64,000 nt of DNA from Bhargavaea cecembensis DSE10 (lineage in GTDB: Bacteria; Bacillota; Bacilli; Bacillales_A; Planococcaceae): NCBI RefSeq assembly GCF_000348905.1, contig NZ_AOFT01000002.1, forward strand, positions 62,001-126,000, written 5' to 3'. Position numbers and translations under genes: made by a program. The notes under the pieces were generated by a model. That model worked only from the letters and a program-made list of their open reading frames with translations, was not told the DNA's origin and did not search any database. Shown in pieces: positions 27,344 to 35,440 of this stretch. How positions within the stretch are numbered: position 1 is the first letter of the stretch; every line of letters starts with the position of its first letter.

Positions 27344-28441
27344 TTACTTTCTGAAAAGCTGAACCATCTTATTCAATTCAGCATTTTCGTTCGTGAGGGC
27401 TAGGACTCGATCCTGATCGTCATTCATTGCATCTGCCGCCGTATACCCTTCGATCCGAGCCGTCAGCCATTCTTCAAGCGGCGGGAACTCGTTCAGTTCC
27501 TTCGCTTCGGACAGTCGGCCAATCATGAATTCCGATCCTTGCGAAGCGTGTCTTTGCGCTCCGCCGTTCGAAGCTGCGTCAGCGATCAGGCCCATGACGG
27601 CCCCCGTCGCCTGTTCGGGCGTTGGTTCCGATTTTGTACCGTCGTCATAGTGCTTTCTTGCGACCATTTGCCCGCTGCTCCGTTCGAACATCATGCCGTT
27701 TTCATATGCGACAAGTGCGTCAACGTTCACCCCTTTGTACGTCGGATCATCTTTCGGGATTTGTCCTGCTTCGGGAAGTTCGTAGTCAGCAAAGAATTGA
27801 GCGATTTCGGGTTCGTATGGTTTCGTCGGGTTCGCCGTTTCACGAACCCGTTCAAGAAGGTTTTCCATTGATAAAAGTACGGGTTCGATCATCGCCTTTC
27901 GTTTTTCGGCGTTTTCGATCGCCTCCACTTCCATCAGCCCGTCGATTCTATTCTGCAACCATCCTTCAAGCGGCGGGAACTCGTTTACGTCCTTTACCTG
28001 GCCCAATGTCGCTATGACTTCGGGAAGCCCTTCAGGGTTATGGCGCATAGCCATATCCAGGGAATTCGTCGCTTCCTCCAACTTCATGTTGGCGAATGCG
28101 GGTTCCTGCCCTTCGATCATATCCCCGCTATCCTTTGCAATGGCGAAAAGTTCTTTCGTTTCACCATCGAAGGAATATCCGTTTTCGTATAGTATGACGG
28201 CTCCTTCATCCCAATAGCTGTACAACTCGTGATCTTTCGGAAGTCGTCCTTCCTGCGGAAGTTCGTAGTCCGTCAAGTATTCGACAATCCGTTCTTCCTG
28301 CAACGCTCCCGCGTCCTCCTGCGTCGTTTTTGCGGCTTCTGCCTTACCGCTTGCCGCCTGTTCGTCAGAATCCGAACAAGCCGTGAGAAGCCCGCCGACA
28401 AGGAACAACGCTCCTGCGGCCAGGACTGCTCTGTAATTCAT
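27344..28441 (-). CDS. Predicted lipoprotein with two tandem copies of an unknown ~150-residue unit
   Basis: A 365-aa protein I do not recognise. The signal peptide ends in a lipobox, GGLLTAC (Cys22), so it should be anchored on the outer face of the membrane, followed by a low-complexity linker. The rest is an internal duplication. Copy 1 (~50-195) has YLTDYELPQEGRLPKD, ILYENGYSFDGET and NEFPPLEGWLQNRIDG. Copy 2 (~210-365) has FFADYELPEAGQIPKD, VAYENGMMFERSS and NEFPPLEEWLTARIEG. ATG 28441 was chosen over the GTG at 28444. It stands between ndk and aroC, where B. subtilis has cheR, and has its own terminator. The codon third positions look less GC-rich than in its neighbours. No enzymatic motif was seen. 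Confidence 0.8.
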   Translation of the reverse strand: MNYRAVLAAGALFLVGGLLTACSDSDEQAASGKAEAAKTTQEDAGALQEERIVEYLTDYELPQEGRLPKDHELYSYWDEGAVILYENGYSFDGETKELFAIAKDSGDMIEGQEPAFANMKLEEATNSLDMAMRHNPEGLPEVIATLGQVKDVNEFPPLEGWLQNRIDGLMEVEAIENAEKRKAMIEPVLLSMENLLERVRETANPTKPYEPEIAQFFADYELPEAGQIPKDDPTYKGVNVDALVAYENGMMFERSSGQMVARKHYDDGTKSEPTPEQATGAVMGLIADAASNGGAQRHASQGSEFMIGRLSEAKELNEFPPLEEWLTARIEGYTAADAMNDDQDRVLALTNENAELNKMVQLFRK

Positions 28442-28582
28442 CACATCAATGACCCCTTTCTGCTTTTGTCCAAACTCAGTGTAACAAAATTGGAAAAGAT
28501 TTCATCAGAAAGGCCAGAATTTCTGTCATTCAATAGAATCAGGGCAAAGTCCAGACCGCTGGAGAGAAATGGTCCTAAAAAC

Positions 28583-28604
28583 AAAAAACCCGGCAGCCGC
28601 CGGG
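28583..28604 (-). terminator. Terminator after ndk
   Basis: Minus strand CCCGGC, GGCT loop, GCCGGG, TTTTTTG. It closes the folE-mtrB-hepS-menG-hepT-ndk transcript. Confidence 0.88.
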
Positions 28605-28612
28605 CATCGGGG

Positions 28613-29065
28613 TCAGTTGACCCAGTTATTGATTTGCTTTTCGTAGGAAACGAGTTCTTCCTGCTTGAAGAACAGGTTGATTTCGCGCTCCGCGCTTTCA
28701 GGAGAGTCGGAGCCGTGGATGATGTTTTTGCCGACTGTAACTGCGTAGTCGCCGCGGACCGTGCCCGGTGCAGATTCTTTCGGGTTGGTTGCACCCATCA
28801 TGAGACGTGCTGTCGAGATGACATTTTCGCCTTCCCAGACCATCGCGAAAACAGGGCCGGATGTGATAAATTCAACAAGCTCGCCAAAGAACGGACGCTC
28901 TTTGTGCTCGCCGTAGTGCTGCTCTGCGAGTTCCTGAGGAATCTGCATCAGCTTTGCGCCTGCGAGCTGGAAGCCTTTCTTTTCGAAACGACTGACGATT
29001 TCGCCGATCAGGTTACGCTGGACGCCATCAGGCTTGACCATGAGAAATGTTTTTTCCATTTGCAT
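28613..29065 (-). CDS. ndk: Nucleoside diphosphate kinase
   Basis: Balances nucleoside triphosphates by phosphoryl transfer through a histidine. The ~150-aa protein reads [20 protein letters not shown] at the start, and the phosphorylated His is in [16 protein letters not shown], a perfect family signature. Start: ATG 29065 (MQMEK) has GGAG five bases before it; ATG 29059 gives the more usual MEKTF start but is 11 bp from that site. It is last of the operon that makes the menaquinone side chain, the conserved Bacillus position. Confidence 0.97.
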   Translation of the reverse strand: MQMEKTFLMVKPDGVQRNLIGEIVSRFEKKGFQLAGAKLMQIPQELAEQHYGEHKERPFFGELVEFITSGPVFAMVWEGENVISTARLMMGATNPKESAPGTVRGDYAVTVGKNIIHGSDSPESAEREINLFFKQEELVSYEKQINNWVN

Positions 29066-29161
29066 GTACACTCCTTGTGAGTTGAGGGTGTGCGGCGATG
29101 CCGCCTTCAAAATGGTACCACTGCAATGGGCGCACTTTCAACAAAAGATGCGCCCGTGCGG

Positions 29162-30136
29162 TCAGAATTTACGCTTTCCGATAAACTTCGCGATCCGGAT
29201 CAGGGAATCGCGGTCAGGGAGATCCGGCAGGGACTCCGCCTCCCGGAGCGCTTTTTCCAGATAGCGGTCGCTGATGCGCACCGATTCACGGATCGCTTCG
29301 GAATCCCTCATGCTGTCGAGCAGCTGTGCCATTTCTTCTGTGCCCATACGGCCTTCCAATGCATCGAGCAGCTGAGGACGGAGGCCCGGATCACGGAGGC
29401 CAATAATGGCCGGCAGTGTGATATTGCCTGACAGGAGGTCTCCGCCCGCCGGTTTGCCGAGCTGCTTCTCCGAACCCGTGAAGTCGAGCAGATCATCCGT
29501 GATCTGGAAAGACATCCCGACATAATAGCCGAAGCGTTTCAGCTTCCTGACCGTCCGCGGGTCCGCACCCGCTACGAGGCCGCCAAGCTCACAGCTGGAG
29601 GCGATGAGCAAAGCGGTCTTTCGCTTGATCCTGCGGAGGTAATCCCTCAGATTCTGCTCTGTCGCGAACTTGTCCTCGATCTGGATAATTTCTCCTACGC
29701 AGATCTCGATCATGGTCTGCGAAAGCACCCGGTGGATTTCCGGATCTTCAAGCTCTCCGATAATCTCCAGCGACCGGCCGAGCAGGAAATCACCGACATA
29801 CATCGCCGCATGGTTTCCGTACATGGACTTGACCGTCCGTTCTCCGCGGCGCAGGTCGGCATCGTCGATGACATCGTCATGGACGAGTGAGGCCATATGG
29901 ATCAGCTCAAGCGGAACGGCCGCCTTTGCCGTGACAGCCGGGTTGTAGTCACCGAATTTGGACGCGAGGAGCGTGAAGACCGGGCGGATCCGCTTGCCTC
30001 CGGAACCGATCAGTGCCAGGCAGGCTCCTTCCAGCATGGGAGAATCCGAGTGGACCGACCGGTTCAGCTCTCGCTCTATATATTCGAGATCCGGACGGAA
30101 CTCTGAGTAGATGGACTTGAGTTTCAACTTCTCCAA
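29162..30136 (-). CDS. hepT: Heptaprenyl diphosphate synthase component II (catalytic)
   Basis: Extends farnesyl diphosphate to the C35 side chain of menaquinone-7 together with HepS. The 324-aa trans-prenyltransferase has both aspartate-rich motifs: DDVIDDADLRRG (first) and ITDDLLDFTGSE (second). It also has GGKRIRPVF near the N-terminus and ends in IGKRKF as in B. subtilis. Start is TTG 30136 with GGGGAAGG 8 bp ahead. It lies 30 bp after menG. Component assignment is supported by the presence of HepS two genes upstream. Confidence 0.94.
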   Translation of the reverse strand: MEKLKLKSIYSEFRPDLEYIERELNRSVHSDSPMLEGACLALIGSGGKRIRPVFTLLASKFGDYNPAVTAKAAVPLELIHMASLVHDDVIDDADLRRGERTVKSMYGNHAAMYVGDFLLGRSLEIIGELEDPEIHRVLSQTMIEICVGEIIQIEDKFATEQNLRDYLRRIKRKTALLIASSCELGGLVAGADPRTVRKLKRFGYYVGMSFQITDDLLDFTGSEKQLGKPAGGDLLSGNITLPAIIGLRDPGLRPQLLDALEGRMGTEEMAQLLDSMRDSEAIRESVRISDRYLEKALREAESLPDLPDRDSLIRIAKFIGKRKF

Positions 30137-30166
30137 GAGAAAAACCTTCCCCGCTTTTAGTTCTCG

Positions 30167-30868
30167 TTATCTCCGTTTGTATCCGATATGCCCCGCAGCC
30201 GCTCCGCCGCTGAACGGTTTGTAGCGGATGCCTTCAAATCCGGTATCCGCAAAGAACCCGGCAAGCGTGCGGGCGTCCGGGAATGAGTCCGCGGATTCCT
30301 GCAGCCACTGGTACTCTTTGTAGCTTTTCGCAAACAACCGGCCGAATAGCGGCATGATATGGTTAAAGTAGAGCTTGAAAGCCTGGCGGTAACCGGGCAA
30401 CGTCGGCTGGGAGGTTTCCAGGCAGGCAATCATCCCGCCCGGCTTCAGGACCCGGTGCATCTCGAAAAGTGTTTTCCGGAGATCGGGAACGTTCCGGAGG
30501 CCAAAGCCGACCGTGACATAGTCGAAACTATTGTCCGGGAACGGAAGGTCCATCGCATTTCCTTCGACAAACCGGATATTTGTACGGCCTTCGGTCTTTT
30601 CTTTTGCCACACTCAGCATGTTGGCCGAAAAATCGAGACCAGTCACCTTGCCCGACGGCCCTGTTGCATCGGCGAGTGCAATGGTCCAGTCCCCTGTTCC
30701 GCAGCACACGTCAAGCGCGGATGCCCCTTTGGTGACATCCATCTTTTTCATCATTTCTTTTCGCCAGGCCTTGTGCATCTGGAAACTGATGACCGAGTTC
30801 ATCGTATCGTAGTTATCCGAAATCTTTTCAAACACGTCATGGACCCGTCGCTCTTTTGGTGTCTCCAA
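30167..30868 (-). CDS. menG: Demethylmenaquinone methyltransferase (UbiE/MenG/MenH family)
   Basis: Adds the methyl group to demethylmenaquinone using SAM. The ~233-aa protein has motif [17 protein letters not shown], the family signatures [11 protein letters not shown] and [15 protein letters not shown], and the C-terminal [11 protein letters not shown]. The start is uncertain: TTG 30877 would sit directly on the ribosome site, whereas TTG 30868 ([11 protein letters not shown]) has AAGG about 10 bp upstream and matches the family N-terminal length. It lies between hepS and hepT, which make the isoprenoid tail. Confidence 0.94.
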   Translation of the reverse strand: METPKERRVHDVFEKISDNYDTMNSVISFQMHKAWRKEMMKKMDVTKGASALDVCCGTGDWTIALADATGPSGKVTGLDFSANMLSVAKEKTEGRTNIRFVEGNAMDLPFPDNSFDYVTVGFGLRNVPDLRKTLFEMHRVLKPGGMIACLETSQPTLPGYRQAFKLYFNHIMPLFGRLFAKSYKEYQWLQESADSFPDARTLAGFFADTGFEGIRYKPFSGGAAAGHIGYKRR

Positions 30869-30873
30869 ACTGC

Positions 30874-31665
30874 TCAATCCTTTTTTCCCGTCTGTATGGA
30901 AGCCGGTTCGGTGATCTCGTAGATTTCTGCAATTGCCGAAACCAAATCTCCTGTACGGTTTCCAAACGTTGCGGTTTCTTCAATCAGCCGGCCGGCGTGA
31001 AACAGGCGGCTGCGGTCCAGGATTCGGGCCGCGGCCGCCGGCTTGCCGTCGATCCCCCCTGAACGCAGAAAGGCATCAAGAAACGGCGTGCGCCCCCCTT
31101 CATGGAGGGTTCCGGATTCTGCCTGGAGCCGGCAGGCGGTCAGCCCATGGCGCGCTGCCGCCTCATAGGACCCATATCCCCGTTCCAGGAGGAAAGCGGA
31201 AACCGTCCCGGCTTCAATTGTTTCGATATACGACAAAAGGTCTTCCGGCGAATCTCCTTCACGGTGTTCATAGAGCCGGATTTTCCTTTCGCTCATCTTG
31301 GTGACAGATGAAGAGAGCCGCCGGACCAGCCCGATATCCTCCATCTCCGCAAGGATGCGGTAGTGAACACCGCTGTAGTAGTCGCCGGCCAGGACGGTCA
31401 GCTGTCCCTGCCGGCTTTCCGACGCCTCCCCGCCGATCGAATCGTGTGCGGTGAACGCAGCATAAAGCGCTCCTGCCGCAACAGCCGAAAGCCGGTCCCT
31501 TTCCTCCCAACGTTCGCCGAACAGCTTCGGCAACAGAAGGGAAGCCAGGACCGGTACCGGGATGTCCGGCCGCCCGGTATGCTTCAGAAGTGTCCGGTTC
31601 GCAAGCTTGCGGCTGATTTCGTCGTTTAATTGTTCAACTTCTGTATGTAGACTTGTTGGATTCAT
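30874..31665 (-). CDS. hepS: Heptaprenyl diphosphate synthase component I
   Basis: Non-catalytic partner of HepT that helps release or measure the long product. The ~263-aa helical protein ([17 protein letters not shown] at the N-terminus; [33 protein letters not shown]) has the degenerate prenyltransferase-like pattern of HepS with the second Asp motif missing. ATG 31665 has GGAG 9 bp ahead; an upstream in-frame ATG at 31680 is less likely. It is placed between mtrB and menG as in B. subtilis. Confidence 0.88.
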   Translation of the reverse strand: MNPTSLHTEVEQLNDEISRKLANRTLLKHTGRPDIPVPVLASLLLPKLFGERWEERDRLSAVAAGALYAAFTAHDSIGGEASESRQGQLTVLAGDYYSGVHYRILAEMEDIGLVRRLSSSVTKMSERKIRLYEHREGDSPEDLLSYIETIEAGTVSAFLLERGYGSYEAAARHGLTACRLQAESGTLHEGGRTPFLDAFLRSGGIDGKPAAAARILDRSRLFHAGRLIEETATFGNRTGDLVSAIAEIYEITEPASIQTGKKD

Positions 31666-31737
31666 CTTCCGCCGCTCCATTTCCGCACGGATCAGACGGT
31701 TTGCCGGCCGCCATCCGGACAGCCGGACGGCTGCCCG

Positions 31738-31959
31738 TCATTTCCGTGATTCGCCCTTCACCACGCCATGTGCAGTATGCACTTCTGCATCGCCCCGCAC
31801 TTTAATGGCAGAAACATGCTCGGTGAACTGAGCGACCAGAATTTCGCCGCTGTCCAGTTTCTCCGAATGACCGAATTTAGTGTCCGCCCCACGGGTAAGG
31901 CCGATGACCTGGACACCGTCTTCCTGGGCTTTGATGACGACATAATCGTTTTGTGACAT
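31738..31959 (-). CDS. mtrB: trp RNA-binding attenuation protein (TRAP)
   Basis: An 11-subunit ring that, with bound tryptophan, wraps (G/U)AG repeats in mRNA leaders. The 73-aa protein is full length and all RNA-contact residues are present: Lys34 in HSEKLDSGE and Lys53/Arg55 in SAIKVRG, equivalent to Lys37, Lys56 and Arg58 of B. subtilis. The tryptophan-binding GLTRGADTKFGH loop is also present. ATG 31959 has AGGAG 7 bp upstream. It follows folE by 69 bp as in Bacillus. Its classic target, the trp operon leader, is absent from the aromatic operon of this window. Confidence 0.97.
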   Translation of the reverse strand: MSQNDYVVIKAQEDGVQVIGLTRGADTKFGHSEKLDSGEILVAQFTEHVSAIKVRGDAEVHTAHGVVKGESRK

Positions 31960-32028
31960 GTTCAGTCTCCTATCTATAATCTTTCCTATCATATCACAGT
32001 AGGGAAGAAGCCCGCAAAATGCCGGACG

Positions 32029-32598
32029 TCAGGACATCTTGATGAGAGAAATGACTTCCGCCCGCTTGCTGTCATCCTGGTCGAAAATCCCGCGTGCAGC
32101 CGCGGTGACCGTCTTCGAACCCGGCTTCCGGATTCCGCGCATCGTCATGCACATATGCTCGGCTTCGACAACGATATAGACGCCGAGCGGGTCGAGCATC
32201 TCGGTCAGCGCATCTGCCACTTCCGCAGTGATGCGCTCCTGAAGCTGCGGCCTGCGTGAAACGGCTTCGACCGCGCGTGCCAGCTTGCTCAGGCCCGCCA
32301 CTTCCCCGTTGCGCGGGATATAAGCCACATGTGCCTTGCCATAGAACGGAAGCAGATGGTGCTCGCACATCGATTGGAAATGAATATCTTTTACAAGGAC
32401 CAGCTCATCGTGGTCTTCATGGAATACGGTCTTAAAATATTCACGGGGATCTTGGCCGATGCCCCCGAACACTTCTTCATACATTTTGGCAACCCGTTTC
32501 GGCGTATCCAGCAGACCTTCACGATCCGGGTCTTCCCCGACCGCCTCAAGAATCAGCCGGACCGCTTCCTCAATCTTGCCATGGTCCACTTTTCCCAT
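32029..32598 (-). CDS. folE: GTP cyclohydrolase I
   Basis: Opens GTP to 7,8-dihydroneopterin triphosphate, first step of folate synthesis (mtrA in B. subtilis). The 189-aa protein has the zinc and active-site motifs [20 protein letters not shown] and the C-terminal [15 protein letters not shown]. The reading frame extends upstream to 32730, but ATG 32598 has GGAGGG 6 bp ahead and gives the family length. It heads the operon folE-mtrB-hepS-menG-hepT-ndk and has a promoter at 32679-32707. Confidence 0.97.
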   Translation of the reverse strand: MGKVDHGKIEEAVRLILEAVGEDPDREGLLDTPKRVAKMYEEVFGGIGQDPREYFKTVFHEDHDELVLVKDIHFQSMCEHHLLPFYGKAHVAYIPRNGEVAGLSKLARAVEAVSRRPQLQERITAEVADALTEMLDPLGVYIVVEAEHMCMTMRGIRKPGSKTVTAAARGIFDQDDSKRAEVISLIKMS

Positions 32599-32678
32599 AA
32601 TCGTCCCTCCATATACGGAAAACACCCGCCGCAAAGGGCGAGGAAGCCCATTCGGCTTCTTTTCCGCAGTACTCCTAA

Positions 32679-32707
32679 ATGTTAGCACAACCGGGGTCCG
32701 GGTACAA
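32679..32707 (-). promoter_or_regulatory. Promoter of folE-mtrB-hepS-menG-hepT-ndk
   Basis: Minus strand TTGTAC (32702-32707), 17 bp, TAACAT (32679-32684) with a TGC extended -10. The ~75-nt leader has a GAAGCC/GGCTTC hairpin and a CGCC/GGCG hairpin followed by GGGTGTTTTCC, which may influence folE translation or elongation. Confidence 0.6.
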
Positions 32708-32770
32708 TTCACCGGTTCATCCGGAAACATGTGACTTCATTCCCTCTTTTGGGCATATTTTGGAGCGCAT

Positions 32771-32815
32771 AAAAGGACGGTCCCTCTTCCGGAACCGGAA
32801 GTGTGGGACCGTCCT
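32771..32815 (-). terminator. Terminator after hbs
   Basis: A long hairpin: AGGACGGTCCC (32774-32784) with GGGACCGTCCT (32805-32815), enclosing a second inverted repeat CTTCCGG/CCGGAAG, then TTTTA on the minus strand. Confidence 0.85.
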
Positions 32816-32829
32816 ATGTAGTCAGGATA

Positions 32830-33102
32830 TCATTTCACCGCATCTTTGAGAGCCTTTCCTGGTTTGAACGCAGGAACCTTGCTCGCAGCGATTTCGATTT
32901 CCTCACCCGATTGCGGGTTGCGGCCTTTGCGGGCTGCGCGCTCGCGTACTTCAAAGTTGCCGAAACCGATCAGCTGGACCTTCTCACCCTTTGCAAGCGC
33001 ATCGGAAATTGTGCTGAATACGGATTCAACTGCATTAACCGCGTCTTTGCGGGAGAGGCCTGTCGCTTCCGCTACGGAGTTCACCAAATCTGTCTTGTTC
33101 AT
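32830..33102 (-). CDS. hbs: DNA-binding protein HU
   Basis: Abundant nucleoid protein that bends DNA. The 90-aa protein reads [20 protein letters not shown] at the N-terminus, with the [21 protein letters not shown] beta-arm region (quoted in part of the family signature) and a [14 protein letters not shown] end. A GTG nine bases upstream opens the frame, but ATG 33102 is 7 bp after a perfect GAGGAGGT. Its own promoter and terminator make it a separate transcript between spoIVA and folE. Confidence 0.97.
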   Translation of the reverse strand: MNKTDLVNSVAEATGLSRKDAVNAVESVFSTISDALAKGEKVQLIGFGNFEVRERAARKGRNPQSGEEIEIAASKVPAFKPGKALKDAVK

Positions 33103-33148
33103 ACCATTCACCTCCTCTCAAAGAGAAAGTTTGCTTAAGCATGTTCAA

Positions 33149-33177
33149 ACTGTATCACAACCAAACCCGCACCGCAA
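33149..33177 (-). promoter_or_regulatory. Promoter of hbs
   Basis: Minus strand TTGCGG (33172-33177), 17 bp, TACAGT (33149-33154) with a TGA extended -10. The leader is about 40 nt. Confidence 0.6.
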
Positions 33178-33331
33178 CAGGTTTCACGGGCTTTCCGGGC
33201 CTTTTGCGGCCCTGTTTCTCATGCTTCCCCCGAATGGTGGATGCTAAACTGCCGGATTGTCATTTTTCGTTCATAAAATAGCGGAAATACAGGCTGGATA
33301 CCGATTAAAAACAGCTATTCATAAATTCCTC

Positions 33332-33500
33332 CGGATTTTCCGCTGCGGGCCTTCGCTTTCCGCAGGAGTTGCCTCAGCCGGCGCCAGTACGAAGACTGGC
33401 GTCTGTGCGCATCGCGAAGCGTTGCGCAACATCCGGCGGGGTCTTCAGCTGACGCTATTCCCGCAGGAGTCTTCGGCCCTCCGCTTCAATCTGATTTTGA
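33332..33500. repeat. Structured intergenic repeat, likely member of a dispersed Bacillales family
   Basis: About 170 bp of GC-rich non-coding DNA framed by AT-richer sequence. It has a characteristic left end (TTCCGCTGCGGGCCTTCGC), a central hairpin GCCAGT/ACTGGC (about 33382-33400), the word CCGCAGGAG in both halves, and a right end CGGCCCTCCGCTTCAATC. From memory, similar blocks (GCTGCGGGC...CCCGCAGGAGTC...CTCCGCT) occur between genes in many Bacillaceae and Planococcaceae genomes. No second copy was noticed in this window. No transposase is present. Confidence 0.6.
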
Positions 33501-33850
33501 GCATGTTAGGCTGAAGGAATCTGACTCATAAATTGAACAGTATAAATAAAAGGATGATGAATTACATATTCTTGTCTCCTCAGTGTTACACACGTAGATT
33601 TAAGACGGCATGAGTTCTAAATGTACAGGTTCGTATTCAGACTCTTGCCATATTCAACAAAGCTATATATGGGTTGTAGCAAAGTGTAGCAGAGAGTGAT
33701 TAACACACCTAATGTACGTTGCGAGAAGTATATCGCACAATGTCTTAGGATGGTCTCATATTACCAACCTGCAGATCGCCCAAAAGGAATCGTAGGGGCG
33801 GAAATTCGAAGGATATCCCGTCTTACTATTTGTATTTATTTCCGCAAACC
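33501..33850. other. AT-richer gene-free spacer
   Basis: About 350 bp of clearly lower GC than the rest of the window, with no open frame that has a ribosome site or codon pattern like the neighbours. The longest frame (61 codons, 33696-33881 plus) runs into the spoIVA terminator and is not convincing. It could be a remnant of lost DNA or acquired sequence. I see nothing definite in it. Confidence 0.5.
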
Positions 33851-33874
33851 AAAAAAGGCACCTCCACGGGTGCC
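33851..33874 (-). terminator. Terminator after spoIVA
   Basis: Minus strand GGCACC, 6-nt loop, GGTGCC, TTTTTT, ten bases past the stop codon. Confidence 0.88.
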
Positions 33875-33883
33875 GGGATGAGT

Positions 33884-35362
33884 TCATAGGATGAACGTGA
33901 CCATGCCTTTGTTTCCGTCGTTGACCATCTGCTCCATGGTTTCGCGGATCCGGTTTCTTGCGCGTTCCGGGACCGCGGTTGTCTTGAAGCGGATGCTTTC
34001 TTTCATCACCTCATGCAGCGGCGTGCCGAACAACTGGGTGGACCATAGGGCTTCCCGGTCGTTCAGGTAAGCTTCCTTCAGGTCTTTCAGCAGCTGGAGG
34101 CTGTGGAACTCCGAGCCGATGAGCGGCGAGAACTCTGCTTCCATGTCAATTCTCATGATATGGAGCGATGGGGCTTTCGCCTTCATCCGGACACCGAAGA
34201 AGTTGTTTTGCTTGATGAGTTCCGGAGGCGTCGGTTCAAAGTCGTGGATGACCGGGAGGGTGACCCCGTATCCCGTTTTCTTGGCGGATTCGATCGCTTC
34301 CTCGTATTGCCCGAACGCTTCCTTCGACTTGACCGCGTCGCGGATAAACAGCAGCCAGTCTTTCTTGGTCCGGATCGGTTCGCCCATCATCTCATCACAC
34401 ACTTCATGGAAGACGCCGTCTTCTGTTTCGACGAGGATGTTCGCCTTGCCCTGGCCGGCATCAACACCGACCACTTCCGCACGGCGGACAAAGTCCTCCT
34501 CCTGGATGGAAGCGGCGAGCCGCTGGACGTCACGGATCTTGGAAACCGCGGACAGCCCATCATCGAGCCTGCTCCTGATGGATGTGTTCAGATAATGGTC
34601 GTCTGCCAGGACATCCATCCATTCGGGCTTCTGCAGTTCGATCTCAGAAATCGGGAACTCGAACAGCGCTTCCTGCAGGATCAGCTGGATCTCATTGGCA
34701 TTTAGCTGGTCCGCGCTGATGGCGATGACCGGAACCTCGTACTTATCTGTCAGCTCATCGCGGAGCGCAACCGTCTCCGAGTGGGCCGGCATCCGGCTGT
34801 TCAGGACGATGACAAATGGCTTTCCGATTTCTTTCAGCTTACCGACGATCTCTTCTTCCGCCTTGAGTGCTGCAGCCCTCGGAATGTTGTTCACCGTGCC
34901 GTCCGTTGTCATGACAATCCCGATTGTCGAGTGATCACGGATGACCTTGTCGGTGCCGATGCGCGCGGCTTCCTCAAATGGCACGGGCTCATTATGCCAA
35001 GGCGTGTGGACGTATTTGGGGCCGTCATCATCCATATGCCCCTTAACCCCATCAATCACATACCCGACACAGTCCGCAAGGCGGATCTGGAACGTCAGGT
35101 CTCCGTCACCGACCGAGATGCCTGTCCCCCGTGCCGGGACGAACTTCGGCTCTGCCGTCATGATGACCGGTCCCGGCGAGCTTTGCGGCAGTTCATCCTG
35201 CGCCCGGGTCCTGTCCGCTTCCTCGACCATGTTCGGAATGACGACTTCTTCCATGACCCGTTTTACGAACGTCGACTTTCCGACCCGTACCGGGCCGACA
35301 ACGCCGATATAAATATCACCGTCTGTGCGTTTTGCCAATTCTTCATACAATGCTTCGCTCAA
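33884..35362 (-). CDS. spoIVA: Stage IV sporulation protein A, spore-coat basement ATPase
   Basis: Polymerises with ATP hydrolysis on the forespore surface as the foundation of the coat. The 492-aa protein has exactly the B. subtilis length. It shows a P-loop, GVVGPVRVGKSTFVKR (~20-35), the switch-like DCVGYVIDG, the STIGIVMTTDGT segment and the C-terminal assembly domain ending MVTFIL. Start is TTG 35362 with AAAGGAGG 9 bp ahead. It is flanked by its own terminator and a sigma-E-like promoter. Presence of this gene shows the organism descends from, and probably is, an endospore former. Confidence 0.97.
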   Translation of the reverse strand: MSEALYEELAKRTDGDIYIGVVGPVRVGKSTFVKRVMEEVVIPNMVEEADRTRAQDELPQSSPGPVIMTAEPKFVPARGTGISVGDGDLTFQIRLADCVGYVIDGVKGHMDDDGPKYVHTPWHNEPVPFEEAARIGTDKVIRDHSTIGIVMTTDGTVNNIPRAAALKAEEEIVGKLKEIGKPFVIVLNSRMPAHSETVALRDELTDKYEVPVIAISADQLNANEIQLILQEALFEFPISEIELQKPEWMDVLADDHYLNTSIRSRLDDGLSAVSKIRDVQRLAASIQEEDFVRRAEVVGVDAGQGKANILVETEDGVFHEVCDEMMGEPIRTKKDWLLFIRDAVKSKEAFGQYEEAIESAKKTGYGVTLPVIHDFEPTPPELIKQNNFFGVRMKAKAPSLHIMRIDMEAEFSPLIGSEFHSLQLLKDLKEAYLNDREALWSTQLFGTPLHEVMKESIRFKTTAVPERARNRIRETMEQMVNDGNKGMVTFIL

Positions 35363-35391
35363 ACCTTTCGCCCTCCTTTTCTGCGCAATTC

Positions 35392-35420
35392 ATTGTATGC
35401 ACGCAAAAAGCGCTTCATGC
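35392..35420 (-). promoter_or_regulatory. Candidate sigma-E promoter of spoIVA
   Basis: Minus strand CATACAAT (35392-35399), a good match to the sigma-E -10. GCATGAA lies 14 bp upstream (35414-35420) as a weak -35. The -35 part lies inside the yphF terminator stem. spoIVA is a known sigma-E gene in B. subtilis, and only ~40 bp separate terminator and start. Confidence 0.5.
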
Positions 35421-35435
35421 AAAAGCATGAAGCGC
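35401..35435 (-). terminator. Terminator after yphF
   Basis: Minus strand GCGCTTCATGC, TTTT loop, GCATGAAGCGC, CTTTTT tract. It closes the der-gpsA-yphE-yphF transcript. Confidence 0.88.
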
Positions 35436-35440
35436 CCGGA

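Noticed and set aside
32599-32678. Possible tetrahydrofolate riboswitch before folE
   Set aside because: The leader is too short and lacks the conserved words of that aptamer.
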